Numbered from the stretch's first letter, positions 8,236 through 15,983 are shown. The stretch is DNA of 24,791 nt from CALFVT01 sp964513675 (GCA_964513675.1 CAZEOD010000038.1:1-24791); one strand, 5' to 3'. Program-made: numbers and translations. The notes: generated by a model from the letters alone, not told the origin.

Positions 8236-8557
8236 GAAAGGCTCCAAGATAAAGAGGGCTTGATTTGCGCGGCGCAACATAGGCAGACAGCGTCATGAGT
8301 CAAGATAAAGCGGCGCGCTGCGCTTTATTAATCAAAGCGAAGCCCCCACGATAAAAGCCGCCCCCATAAAAGCTGCGGTTATCAGCGCAGCCATCTATGT
8401 TTGCCAGTCACGCAAGGCTTGACAATATTCGCCGGCCTCATGCCTCCAATCTTGGGCAGCCGCGTTAAATCGCGAAGATGTTTTTGAATAGGCTTTATGC
8501 GGCTTGTTATTTTATGCGCGCTGCACATATAAGGTTTTATAAAAATAGGAGCGTCTT
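8236..8557. other. divergent intergenic region between dapD and cysK
   Basis: These 322 bp hold no convincing gene. They contain an inverted repeat ATAAAGCG (8305-8312) and CGCTTTAT (8321-8328) in the dapD leader, a possible cysK promoter near 8504-8533, and a 20-residue hydrophobic minus-strand frame from the ATG at 8394 that has no ribosome binding site. Confidence 0.6.
8504..8533 (+). promoter_or_regulatory. possible cysK promoter
   Basis: TTGTTA at 8504-8509 and TATAAG at 8528-8533 are separated by 18 bp, 24 bp before the cysK ATG. A ribosome binding site AGGAG follows, centred about 9 bases before the ATG. A TTGACA further upstream at 8419 has no matching -10. Confidence 0.35.
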
Positions 8558-9487
8558 ATGGCACATGGTAAAATTTACGATTCAATTCTTGATACGATGG
8601 GCCACACGCCGCTTATCCGCTTGCCGCGTATTACGGACGGCCTTCCAGTGGATTTATGTTATAAGCTTGAGTTTTTTAATCCGATTGGGTCTGTTAAAGA
8701 CCGTATTGCGATTGCGATGATCGAAGAGCTCGAAGCCTCTGGACAGTTGAAACCCGGCGGCGTCATTGTCGAGCCGACATCGGGCAATACAGGCATTGGG
8801 ATTGCTTTTGCTGCGGCGGCCAAAGGCTATAAAGCTATTTTGGTTATGCCAGAGCAAATGTCGATTGAACGCCGCAAAATGATGACGATTTTGGGCGCAG
8901 AGCTTGTCCTGACCGAAGCCTCGGGCGGTATTCCGGGCGCGATGGCAAAGGCTGATGAAATTATTGCAGCAACGCCGGGCGCCGTCGCTGCGGGCCAATT
9001 TACGAATCCGGCCAATCCTTTAATCCATTATAAAACCACGGGGCCAGAAATTTGGGCCGACACAGGCGGCAAAGTCGATGCCTTTATTTCGGGTGTTGGC
9101 ACGGGGGGGACGCTTTCAGGAACAGGGCGTTTTCTAAAAGAGAAAAATTCAGATATTCAAATTATTGCTGTTGAACCCGAAGGCTCGCCAATGATTTCAG
9201 AGGGCACAAAGGGGCCGCATAAAATCCAAGGGATTGGCGCGGGTTTTATCCCCGATGTGCTCGATACAGATATCATTGATAATGTTGTTCAAATTTCTAA
9301 TGACGCGGCTTTTGGGACGGCAAAACATGTGGCCGCCGAAGACGGTGTCCCTGTTGGAATATCCTCGGGCGCTGCGATTGCGGCGAGCCTGATCGTTGCC
9401 GCCCGGCCGAATATGCGCGGCAAACGTATCGTTACCATCATTCCAAGCTTCGCTGAGCGTTACCTTTCAACGCCTTTGTTTGATTAA
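8558..9487 (+). CDS. cysK: cysteine synthase A (O-acetylserine sulfhydrylase)
   Basis: Pyridoxal-phosphate enzyme that makes cysteine from O-acetylserine and sulfide. In the 309 residues, Lys47 in PIGSVKDRIA is the Schiff-base lysine. VEPTSGNTGIGIAF is the substrate-binding loop, SGVGTGGTLSGTGRFL binds the cofactor phosphate, and GISSGAAIAASL near residue 270 is the last conserved motif. The ending YLSTPLFD is the type seen in CysK proteins. Ribosome binding site AGGAG precedes the ATG. The gene is alone on the plus strand and its last four bases overlap the end of the convergent prmC. CysK rather than CysM is favoured by the overall sequence. Confidence 0.96.
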   Translation: MAHGKIYDSILDTMGHTPLIRLPRITDGLPVDLCYKLEFFNPIGSVKDRIAIAMIEELEASGQLKPGGVIVEPTSGNTGIGIAFAAAAKGYKAILVMPEQMSIERRKMMTILGAELVLTEASGGIPGAMAKADEIIAATPGAVAAGQFTNPANPLIHYKTTGPEIWADTGGKVDAFISGVGTGGTLSGTGRFLKEKNSDIQIIAVEPEGSPMISEGTKGPHKIQGIGAGFIPDVLDTDIIDNVVQISNDAAFGTAKHVAAEDGVPVGISSGAAIAASLIVAARPNMRGKRIVTIIPSFAERYLSTPLFD

Positions 9488-10371
9488 GCGCGCGCTGTAA
9501 TAATACGGTCATGGCCTGATAAATCTTGATGGCAGGCGACGGCTTTAAATCCCTCCCGAATGAGGAGCTCTGTCACGGTGTGTTTTTGATCATAGCCGAT
9601 TTCGAGCATAAGCCGCCCGCCCGCATGAAGATAGCTTTGGGACTGCGCGGCTAAAATACGGTAAGCGTCCAGACCATCTGGTCCGCCTGATAGGGCGAGG
9701 GCCGGATCATAATTTGAGACCTCATCTGGCAAGGCGGCCATATGCGCGCCATCTATATAAGGCGGATTGGAGATAATCAGATCATAATGGCCCTGAACGG
9801 CGTCAAACCAAGAGCCTTGCAACAGCTCAAGGCGGCTCTCTATGCCGTGGGTTTGGGCATTGTCTTTTGCGATTGCTAGAGCGGCGCTGGATATATCACT
9901 CGCGGCGCCGCGCCATAAAGGCCGCTCCGCGAGTAGGCTTATGATAATCGCCCCGCTACCTGTCCCTAAATCAAGACATCTCAGCGCGCTATCTGCGCGC
10001 AAACTTTGCAGGGCCGCATCCACAAGACCTTCGGTTTCGGGGCGAGGGGAGAGGACATCTTTGCTGATTTTAAACGGCCGCCCATAAAATTCGCGGCAAC
10101 CAAGGATATAATCTATGGGCTGCCCTGAAAGGCGGCGATCTGCGAGACGGCGAATTTTATCTAGGGCCTCGGGCGGTAAAAATTCTGTGCCGCGCGCAAT
10201 CATATCCGCATGGTCAATATCTAAGGCGTGCATCACCAATAGCCGCGCATCCAGTTCAGGCCTATCCAGCTCCGCGCCGCGAAATTGCTGCGTTATAAAC
10301 CGCTTGGCTGAATTTAGGGTCAGCCCAGAATAAGGCCCGCTTCTAGGGCGTTGATCGAGCGGTGTGGTCAT
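9484..10371 (-). CDS. prmC: release factor glutamine methyltransferase PrmC
   Basis: Methylates the glutamine of the GGQ motif in release factors RF1 and RF2. The 295 residues have the N-terminal helical domain with PIDYILGCREFYGRPF, then the Rossmann methyltransferase domain with CLDLGTGSGAI (about residues 132-142, SAM binding) and the NPPYI motif at about residues 202-206, which holds the glutamine. VLSPRPETEGLV is the conserved linker. The ATG overlaps the stop of a small upstream ORF by 4 bp (ATGA), giving translational coupling. The 3' end overlaps cysK by 4 bp on the other strand. prfA is a frequent neighbour elsewhere but is not present here. Confidence 0.95.
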   Translation of the reverse strand: MTTPLDQRPRSGPYSGLTLNSAKRFITQQFRGAELDRPELDARLLVMHALDIDHADMIARGTEFLPPEALDKIRRLADRRLSGQPIDYILGCREFYGRPFKISKDVLSPRPETEGLVDAALQSLRADSALRCLDLGTGSGAIIISLLAERPLWRGAASDISSAALAIAKDNAQTHGIESRLELLQGSWFDAVQGHYDLIISNPPYIDGAHMAALPDEVSNYDPALALSGGPDGLDAYRILAAQSQSYLHAGGRLMLEIGYDQKHTVTELLIREGFKAVACHQDLSGHDRIITARA

Positions 10372-10484
10372 GCGCTTGGCTTATCTTGTGAGATGGCCCA
10401 CATATCTACAATTTGCTGCGTTAATTTTGCACTGAGTTGAAACCGAACGCGCGGTGCTTTGTCTGGGGTAAATGTGATGTCCAA
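10368..10484 (-). CDS. small 38-residue protein coupled to prmC
   Basis: Unrecognised small ORF: a TTG start at 10484, 38 residues beginning M-D-I-T-F-T-P-D-K and ending S-Q-D-K-P-S-A. Evidence that it is translated: it starts 2 bases after the hydrolase stop, has a GGAGG ribosome binding site 7 bases before the TTG, and its stop overlaps the prmC ATG as ATGA, so it exactly fills the gap between the two genes. The composition is soluble and mixed, with two basic residues near the centre and one tryptophan; there is no membrane segment or signal peptide. It may be a genuine small protein or mainly a coupling leader for prmC. Confidence 0.6.
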   Translation of the reverse strand: MDITFTPDKAPRVRFQLSAKLTQQIVDMWAISQDKPSA

Positions 10485-10486
10485 GG

Positions 10487-11299
10487 CTACGCCTCCGCCG
10501 TTTTGTAACAGGCTTGAATAAGGGCGGCCGCCGTGTCTGTTAACCGCGCTAAATCCTGCGGCTCGGAGAGGCGGTGATCGCCATTTTTCACAAAGGTTAA
10601 TTCGACATCTTCACTTGTAAGGGCTTGGGTAATTTTCAGCGCATGTTGCCACGGCACGGGATCATCTTTCATGCCTTGCAAAATACGTACAGGGCCATTG
10701 AAATCAATCGGTGCGTCGAGGAGTTGATATTTCGCGCTCTCTTCGATCAAGACTTTTGAAATGGGCATGGGCTCGCCGTAAGGGGAGGGCTCATAATAAA
10801 CACCCTCTTGCTCGATTTGGTGTTTTATTGCGGCGTCAAAATTCGGCCACATGAGCTTTTGTGTAAAGTCAGGCGCAGGCGCAATTAAGAGCAAAGCTTT
10901 CACCCGCTCTGGCCGCGCTATGGCTGCTAAAAGTGACGCCCAACCACCCATAGAGGAGCCGACTAAAATCACATCGCCTTTGGATAAGTCGTCAATGAAG
11001 CGGATGACATCTTCCGACCATCGCCCAATATGGCCGCGTTCAAACTCGCCTGAACTGACGCCGTGGCCATAATAATCAAAACGGATATATCCGTGTCCCT
11101 CTTGCAAAGCCCAGTTATGTAAATGTAGCGCCTTACCGCCTTCCATGTCAGAGCGCAGACCGCCGCACCAAATAAAGCTTGGCCCGCTGCCTGTGCCAGC
11201 GCTTGCTTTATAGGCGATCCGTTCCCCATCAGAGCCGTGATGCGGCGGCGCGGATAAATATTTTACAGATAAATTTTCCAAAGGCTTGGTTTCCGTCAT
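10487..11299 (-). CDS. alpha/beta hydrolase (ABHD10-like)
   Basis: Cytoplasmic serine hydrolase of 270 residues. The nucleophile elbow VGSSMGGW places the catalytic Ser at 116; GMKDDPVPW supplies the acid at about 212-213 and NGDHRLSEP the catalytic His242. The oxyanion segment is FIWCGGLRSDMEGGKA, and FDYYGHGVSSGEF is a conserved loop. The order resembles the ABHD10 group of acyl-protein or acyl-glucuronide hydrolases, but the substrate cannot be read from the sequence. I chose the ATG at 11299; the longer frame uses TTG and would run into the divergent glycosyltransferase gene. It heads a minus-strand operon with the 38-residue ORF and prmC. Only 33 bp separate its start from that of the divergent gene. 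Confidence 0.85.
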   Translation of the reverse strand: MTETKPLENLSVKYLSAPPHHGSDGERIAYKASAGTGSGPSFIWCGGLRSDMEGGKALHLHNWALQEGHGYIRFDYYGHGVSSGEFERGHIGRWSEDVIRFIDDLSKGDVILVGSSMGGWASLLAAIARPERVKALLLIAPAPDFTQKLMWPNFDAAIKHQIEQEGVYYEPSPYGEPMPISKVLIEESAKYQLLDAPIDFNGPVRILQGMKDDPVPWQHALKITQALTSEDVELTFVKNGDHRLSEPQDLARLTDTAAALIQACYKTAEA

Positions 11300-11332
11300 A
11301 GCGATTACATTTTTCTGTGTTAAGATTCGCCT

Positions 11333-12442
11333 ATGAATGTGCTCCAATTAACACCTGAACTCAATGCCGGAGGTGTCGAAGGCACCACGCTTGAAGTCGC
11401 CGACGCGCTCATAGGGGCTGGACATCCTGCTCATGTCGTCAGCAGCGGCGGGCGCATGGAAGGGGCGCTGTTAGATATGGGCGCGAAACTCCACCGCCTT
11501 GATATTGGCTCGAAAAATATTCTGACCTATCCGTTTCATTTACGGGCGCTGAAAAAAATTATTAAAACCGAGGCGATTGATATTGTTCACGCCCGCTCGC
11601 GCGCGCCGGCTTGGCCCGGATTGGCGGCGGCGCGGGCGATGAATATTCCGTTTCTGGCGACTTATCACGGTATTTATAACGCCCGCTCTGCCCTTAAACG
11701 CCGCTATAATGCGGTGATGACCCAAGGGCCGCTGACCATTGCTAATTCCAATATGACCAAAGATCATATTATCGCGGAACATGGCTTGGCTGCGGCGCGT
11801 ATTATTGTCATCCCGCGCGGCGTTGATATGGCGTTATTTGACCCCGACGTCGCCAAACCGGATGATATTATTACGACCCGCAAAACATGGGGCTTATCGC
11901 CGTCAGACCGCGCTGTCTTATTGCCGGGGCGGCTCACGGCATGGAAAGGCCAGCCTGTTGCGATTAAGGCACTTGCCGCTTTGCCGCCGCATGTGAAGCT
12001 TATTATTTTGGGGGATGCCCAAGGGCGGGAGGCTTATCGTGACAAATTGAAAGCCCTCGCCGCTGCGCAGGGCGTGACATCGCGCCTTATATTGGCCCCG
12101 CATAATCAAAACATGCCCCTGATGCTTGCCGCCAGCGATATAGTGCTCTCAACCTCTGTTGAACCCGAAGCTTTTGGCCGTGTTGCCATTGAAGCCCAAG
12201 CCATGTGTAAGCCGATTATCGCCACAGCCCACGGCGGGACATTAGAGACTGTTTTGCCTGAAAAAACGGGGCTGTGGGTGCCGCCGGACGATGTAGACGC
12301 ATTGAGCGGGGCGATTCAGCGATGTTTAAACGGAACAGAATTCGACCCTGCGTTCACCCGCCGGCACATCGCAAAAAATTTTTCAAAACAGCAACTCCAA
12401 GAGAAAACACTTGGCGTCTATCGCCAGTTAATTGAGAAATAA
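11333..12442 (+). CDS. GT4-family glycosyltransferase
   Basis: GT-B fold glycosyltransferase of 369 residues that probably transfers a sugar from a nucleotide donor onto a lipid or polysaccharide acceptor at the inner face of the membrane. The N-terminal domain begins VLQLTPELNAGGVEGTTLEVADAL, with a glycine-rich loop and VHARSRAPAWPG. The C-terminal domain has LLPGRLTAWKGQPVAIKAL, LIILGDAQGREAY and the EX7E nucleotide-sugar motif EAFGRVAIE at about residues 279-287, followed by KPIIATAHGGTLETV. This is the glycosyl_transf_4 plus glycos_transf_1 arrangement, close in look to LPS or capsule GT4 enzymes. There is no signal peptide. It stands alone, divergent from the hydrolase; the ATG lacks a strong ribosome binding site. 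Confidence 0.88.
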   Translation: MNVLQLTPELNAGGVEGTTLEVADALIGAGHPAHVVSSGGRMEGALLDMGAKLHRLDIGSKNILTYPFHLRALKKIIKTEAIDIVHARSRAPAWPGLAAARAMNIPFLATYHGIYNARSALKRRYNAVMTQGPLTIANSNMTKDHIIAEHGLAAARIIVIPRGVDMALFDPDVAKPDDIITTRKTWGLSPSDRAVLLPGRLTAWKGQPVAIKALAALPPHVKLIILGDAQGREAYRDKLKALAAAQGVTSRLILAPHNQNMPLMLAASDIVLSTSVEPEAFGRVAIEAQAMCKPIIATAHGGTLETVLPEKTGLWVPPDDVDALSGAIQRCLNGTEFDPAFTRRHIAKNFSKQQLQEKTLGVYRQLIEK

Positions 12443-12505
12443 GTCACATTCAGCCTAAATCGTGATTATGAGCTCTGTTTTTTACTATTTTACACTGGCT
12501 AAGGC

Positions 12506-12534
12506 TTGAAAAACCATTACAGCCTCTTCATATT
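12506..12534 (+). promoter_or_regulatory. weak candidate promoter of infC
   Basis: TTGAAA at 12506-12511 and CATATT at 12529-12534 with a 17-bp spacer, in the 132-bp gap before infC. The -10 match is poor. Confidence 0.25.
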
Positions 12535-12574
12535 CAATCCGCAAATTCTTTAACAACTCACAGGAGAGTTCCAC

Positions 12575-13117
12575 ATAGCCAGACGCCCATTTGCCGCGCC
12601 GCCGTCGAAAAAACCCGCCGGACCGCGCATCAACAGCGACATAACATCGCCTAATGTCCTTCTTATTCTTGCAGACGGCGAGAAAAAAGGAGTTGTTCCG
12701 ATTGAAGAGGCTCTTGCCGCCGCTCGGCAGGCCGGACTTGACCTTGTTGAGGTTGCCCCCAATCCGAACGCACCGGTGTGTAAAGTTCTGGATTACGGAA
12801 AACTCCGTTTCGAAAATCAAAAGAAAAAAGCGGCCAACCGCAAGAGCCAACGTACGCAATCTATCAAAGAGATTAAGATGCGGCCTAATATCGACACGCA
12901 TGATTACATGGTCAAGACTAAGGCGATGTCGAAATTTTTTGACCGCGGTGATAAGGTCAAAGTCACGATCCGCTTTAGGGGCCGCGAAATGGCTCATATG
13001 GACCGCGGTATGACGCTTTTGCAGCGCGTGAAAGTTGATTTTGAGGACATCGCCAAAGTCGAGTTCGAGCCTAAAACCGAAGGCCGGATGATGACGATGG
13101 TGCTCGCGCCTAAATAA
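12575..13117 (+). CDS. infC: translation initiation factor IF-3, AUA start codon
   Basis: Binds the 30S subunit, keeps it apart from 50S and checks start-codon and initiator-tRNA pairing. The 180-residue reading begins ARRPFAAPPSKK and RINSDI, continues with the N-domain (VLLILADGEKKGVVPIEEAL, DLVEVAPN), the lysine-rich linker KVLDYGKLRFENQKKK, and the C-domain (IKEIKMRPNIDTHDY, FFDRGDKVKVTIRFRGREM, EFEPKTEGRMMTMVLAPK). No ATG, GTG or TTG lies in frame before 12776, which would remove 67 residues including the whole N-domain. The ATA at 12575 has an AGGAG site at a normal distance and gives the family N-terminus. Rare start codons in infC are known to allow autoregulation by IF3 itself. Here infC is separated from rpmI-rplT by 2.6 kb. 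Confidence 0.93.
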   Translation: MARRPFAAPPSKKPAGPRINSDITSPNVLLILADGEKKGVVPIEEALAAARQAGLDLVEVAPNPNAPVCKVLDYGKLRFENQKKKAANRKSQRTQSIKEIKMRPNIDTHDYMVKTKAMSKFFDRGDKVKVTIRFRGREMAHMDRGMTLLQRVKVDFEDIAKVEFEPKTEGRMMTMVLAPK

Positions 13118-13142
13118 ATCGCTATTATCTTTGGAGGAAATT

Positions 13143-13313
13143 TTGGCTATTCAAAATGTCCTCCACACGGATTACCTCCAGCGAAGCCGCTGGCGGAATT
13201 GAGGGCTTGGCCTCGTCTTTGTTATGGTGTCTTGGACGGCCTTATTAATGAGCGTGACCTGCGGCCTGATTATTTGGGCCAATGGAAAATGGGGACGTAA
13301 GTTAAATGAATAA
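13143..13313 (+). pseudogene. small membrane-protein frame interrupted by an in-frame TGA
   Basis: A TTG at 13143 with a near-ideal GGAGG site opens a frame of 19 codons ending in TGA at 13200-13202. The same frame continues for 36 more codons as a typical single membrane helix (GLGLVFVMVSWTALLMSV, then CGLIIW) and a basic tail (GKWGRKLNE), ending at 13313, where it overlaps the next ATG by 8 bp. If TGA were TGG the whole would be a neat 56-residue one-helix protein. It could also be a leader peptide followed by a separate 29-residue protein from the ATG at 13224. It lies 25 bp after infC with no terminator between. Confidence 0.45.
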
Positions 13314-13509
13314 GATTTTTGAAATCCTTATTGCTGTCATTATTATGCTCGCTATCGTTTGGGGCGGGGCCGCGCTAATTACTTATATTTTCGGTATCGA
13401 AGACCCAGACAGCCGTGCAACCATCAGAAGGCTGTTGCTTTTTTCTTTATTAGGTCTTGGAGCTTGCTTAAGAATTTTTGCGCCAAATTGGTTGCGCTCT
13501 TTAAAATAA
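13306..13509 (+). CDS. hypothetical 67-residue membrane protein
   Basis: Unrecognised small protein with a first helix at about residues 5-30 (IFEILIAVIIMLAIVWGGAA), a short acidic loop GIEDPDSRATIRR and a second helix at about 42-58 (LLLFSLLGLGACLRIF), ending with basic residues. This looks like a two-helix inner-membrane hairpin. The ATG lies inside the end of the preceding frame, so it is probably translated by coupling. Its stop is 10 bp from the convergent DUF4345-like gene. No function can be proposed. Confidence 0.6.
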   Translation: MNKIFEILIAVIIMLAIVWGGAALITYIFGIEDPDSRATIRRLLLFSLLGLGACLRIFAPNWLRSLK

Positions 13510-13519
13510 ACTCTGTTAA

Positions 13520-13909
13520 TTATGCCTGTTTTTGGCTGGCCCGCTTGACCAAAAATAATCCAAGCGCCATCCAGATGAGTTCAAAGCTAATTTCGTAATA
13601 GGTCACGCCGCTGCCCTCATCCATGCCGTCAAAGGCAAGCCCTAATAAACGCCCCGCCGCAAAGCCGCCTGTGACAAGGGCAATCGTAAGGCCGAGGGTG
13701 ATCGCCGCATGTGAGCGCGCTTTCCATAATATTAACGCCCCCAAAACAAAAAGAGCGACCCACATAGCGCGGATATTATGCAGCGCATAAGCTCCATATA
13801 TCTCGATATCAAAAAAAGCTAAAAGGCGCTGCGGGACAATCAGACCCCATAGCCCGTAAGCGAGGTAAAAAATACCGTTGATGATGTTATAAATATAGAG
13901 TGGTTTCAT
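13520..13909 (-). CDS. DUF4345-like membrane protein
   Basis: A 129-residue protein with four predicted membrane helices at roughly residues 5-27, 46-62, 69-89 and 107-123. The pattern NIRAMWVALFVLGALILW, then GGFAAGRLLGLAFDG, then ELIWMALGLFLV matches the layout of the DUF4345 family of small four-helix membrane proteins, whose function is unknown. The start is an ATG at 13909. The upstream gene on the same strand is the secreted peptidase, 39 bp away, with a weak terminator-like hairpin between them. Family membership rests on pattern only. Confidence 0.7.
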   Translation of the reverse strand: MKPLYIYNIINGIFYLAYGLWGLIVPQRLLAFFDIEIYGAYALHNIRAMWVALFVLGALILWKARSHAAITLGLTIALVTGGFAAGRLLGLAFDGMDEGSGVTYYEISFELIWMALGLFLVKRASQKQA

Positions 13910-13925
13910 AATATTCGCTGTGGTT

Positions 13926-13942
13926 AAACCCCAATTATGGGG
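13926..13942 (-). terminator. possible weak terminator after the secreted peptidase gene
   Basis: CCCCA, loop ATTA, TGGGG forms a 5-bp stem. On the minus strand it is followed by TTTAACC, a short T tract. It lies 6 bases after the peptidase stop. Confidence 0.35.
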
Positions 13943-13948
13943 GCGAGT

Positions 13949-15487
13949 TTATTTATATTTTGCTTCGACGTCATTAATAAAATCAACCATTTGCCCCGCC
14001 GACCGTCTTAAGGCCCTATTGCGGCCCCAGACTTTTGCGAAGCGTGCGATCTTTCGGGCTTCCCCATATTTATTGCCTTTCATCAAAATACGCGCCATTT
14101 GCATACGGTGCCATATAAACCGAGATGAGCGATATCGTTTGGCGGCATAGAGGGCCGAGCGTATCACATCATCAGAGACATTATCCGTGTTTGAATAGCT
14201 ATGGGCATAGTAATAATGTAGCATCGGGTTATCGCCATTACGATTAAGCTGGGCGGCTAAAGCGCGGCGAGCGCCGTCAATATCAATGCCGTTGATTTTA
14301 CCAAATTTCAAATAGGCTTCGACGGTGGAAATAGCCCAAGTTTCTTTGGCCTTGCTTTCATTCGGGCCTAAATCTAACGCCGATTGCGCCGCCGCTAAGG
14401 CGTCCATATATTTCTGATGCGTCATCGCTTCTTTGCTTTTGGAAATATAAGCTTCTACCGCGATGTCAGGCTGCTTTGATAAATCATCCAGCATGGTCAG
14501 AACTTCGGCCTCTTGCCCGCTTTTGTGAAAATACCGCAATGTGTCAGCCTGCGCGAGTTTAAACTCCGTTTGGGATAATTTACGAACCGTAATTGGCGGG
14601 TTGGCCTCTCTCTCGGTGACTTTAAAACGAATAGTCGAATAGCGGTTCTTTTTAAAATATTTTTTCAAAACATCGCCAAATTGCTCAGGCGTCATTCCAT
14701 AGGCGGCTTCAAAGGCGGCGAGAGCCTCTTCGCCCCGATTAAGCCGGTTTAAATAATCCGTACTTTTGCCAGCGGCACTTTTGGTGCTTTGTAAATAATG
14801 TACGGCGAGCCAGCTTTGTGCGTAAAATAAATGCTGAACGCGGCGGCCCTGTTTTGAATTATCCCCCGATTTAAACGGGTAGTTACGGACAGATGACAAA
14901 ATGACCTTCATTGGCAACCAATCCCCCCGCTGCGGGGATAAAGTATAGCCGTAAGAATCAGATGGGCGTCCAATAATAAATGATTTTTTCGAGTGATCGT
15001 AAGTCGATAGAAAATTGGCAAAGCCTTCATTATACCAGCGCGGGAAATGAAGCGTTGTATAAGCCGCGAGTAAATGATGTGTATATTCATGAAGCGCCGT
15101 ATGCCGCGCATTATCACCGCGTTTAAACCCGCCTTTACCGCTCAGCGCAAAGCTCGGCCCGTCAAGCGCAATAGAATAGACACCGGCTATTGTTTCATTG
15201 CCGCCATTGACCTTGATAAAGGTTTTCTTACTATCGGTTGCGAAAATATTGACGGGGGTAATTTCCGGCGCAGGGGTTTTGTTTAAGAGCTTGAAAATAT
15301 TGCTTCGAAAAATTTCGAGATCCGTAATGAGGCGTTCAGCATTTTTTTGCGATACATCGCCGCGCACAATAAAATTTTCGGATTTAACTTCTATGGGTTT
15401 GGCCTTGGCGGCTGATAATGGCGCTAATAAAAGACAGGCCGAATAGACCAGAACGGCCTGTATTATACGTTTAAAGAGCGTCGTCAT
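13949..15487 (-). CDS. secreted HExxH peptidase with C-terminal helical repeats
   Basis: Predicted exported zinc peptidase of 512 residues with a signal peptide at about 1-29 (cleavage after SAAKA). HEYTH at residues 133-137 and NEGFANF with Glu154 give the HExxH...E ligand set of gluzincins, in the arrangement seen in peptidase MA-like (DUF1570-type) proteins: ARHTALHEYTHHLL and FPRWYNEGFANFL. The C-terminal part, from about residue 320, is helical and TPR-like (ALAAAQSALDLGPNESKAKETW and following). That suggests protein binding. The start is an ATG at 15487 without a strong ribosome binding site. Physiological substrate unknown. Confidence 0.82.
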   Translation of the reverse strand: MTTLFKRIIQAVLVYSACLLLAPLSAAKAKPIEVKSENFIVRGDVSQKNAERLITDLEIFRSNIFKLLNKTPAPEITPVNIFATDSKKTFIKVNGGNETIAGVYSIALDGPSFALSGKGGFKRGDNARHTALHEYTHHLLAAYTTLHFPRWYNEGFANFLSTYDHSKKSFIIGRPSDSYGYTLSPQRGDWLPMKVILSSVRNYPFKSGDNSKQGRRVQHLFYAQSWLAVHYLQSTKSAAGKSTDYLNRLNRGEEALAAFEAAYGMTPEQFGDVLKKYFKKNRYSTIRFKVTEREANPPITVRKLSQTEFKLAQADTLRYFHKSGQEAEVLTMLDDLSKQPDIAVEAYISKSKEAMTHQKYMDALAAAQSALDLGPNESKAKETWAISTVEAYLKFGKINGIDIDGARRALAAQLNRNGDNPMLHYYYAHSYSNTDNVSDDVIRSALYAAKRYRSSRFIWHRMQMARILMKGNKYGEARKIARFAKVWGRNRALRRSAGQMVDFINDVEAKYK

Positions 15488-15612
15488 AAATATTAGCCCC
15501 CATAGCTAAGGTTTAAGCGCTAAGTCTTAACAGCAATCTTGCTCTTGAGCTTATGAAGGCGCAGAGAGCCTGTCAAATCACGTCTAAAGCCGCGTCGCGC
15601 CGCCATAAGCCC

Positions 15613-15640
15613 TTGCCTTTCGCAAAATCCGCGTTATAAG
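15613..15640 (+). promoter_or_regulatory. probable rpmI-rplT promoter
   Basis: TTGCCT at 15613-15618 and TATAAG at 15635-15640 are separated by 16 bp. Transcription from here would leave a leader of roughly 105 bases containing the hairpins described at 15692-15734. Confidence 0.45.
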
Positions 15641-15691
15641 CCCGCTTCCCCATTATAGGGGACGTAGCCGCGTGGGCGAATGGCATGCCTA

Positions 15692-15734
15692 CCGGCTCTA
15701 ACAGTCGGCAAACCGGATCTTCACCGTGTTTGCC
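15692..15734 (+). promoter_or_regulatory. structured leader of rpmI-rplT
   Basis: Two stem-loops overlap by two bases. The first is CCGGCT, loop CTAAC, AGTCGG (15692-15708, one G-U). The second is GGCAAAC with CGG, loop ATCTTCA, then CCG and GTTTGCC (15707-15734, one bulge). The second ends 7 bases before the AGGAG site of rpmI. L20 represses its own operon by binding the mRNA leader in Escherichia coli and Bacillus; a similar role here is inferred only. Confidence 0.5.
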
Positions 15735-15752
15735 ATATTATAGGAGACCGAA

Positions 15753-15953
15753 ATGCCAAAAATGAAGACCAAGTCAGGCGCGAAAAAACGCTTTAAACTG
15801 ACAGCCAGTGGTAAAGTGAAAGCCGGTCAAGCCGGTAAGCGCCACGGGATGATAAAACGTACAAATGACCAGATTCGCAATCTACGCGGCACACGTGTGC
15901 TGAAAGAATGTGATGCGAAAGTTATTCGTAAAAAATTCTTGCCAAACGGCTAG
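15753..15953 (+). CDS. rpmI: 50S ribosomal protein L35
   Basis: Small basic large-subunit protein of 66 residues. It has the full family pattern MPKMKTKSGAKKRFKLTASGKVKAGQAGKRH..., the central basic stretch and the C-terminal VLKECDAKVIRKKFLPNG. A TAGGAG site precedes the ATG. It is the first gene of the rpmI-rplT operon, 30 bp before rplT. Confidence 0.98.
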   Translation: MPKMKTKSGAKKRFKLTASGKVKAGQAGKRHGMIKRTNDQIRNLRGTRVLKECDAKVIRKKFLPNG

Positions 15954-15983
15954 ACCCTCACACCTCACACATAGGAGACGATT

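Noticed and set aside
8335..8394. 20-residue hydrophobic minus-strand frame in the dapD-cysK gap
   Set aside because: No ribosome binding site, very short and low complexity.
12485..12997. 170-residue minus-strand frame over infC
   Set aside because: Shadow of the infC gene, which explains the region fully.
12776..13117. infC start at GTG 12776
   Set aside because: It removes the conserved N-domain; the AUA start at 12575 is better supported.
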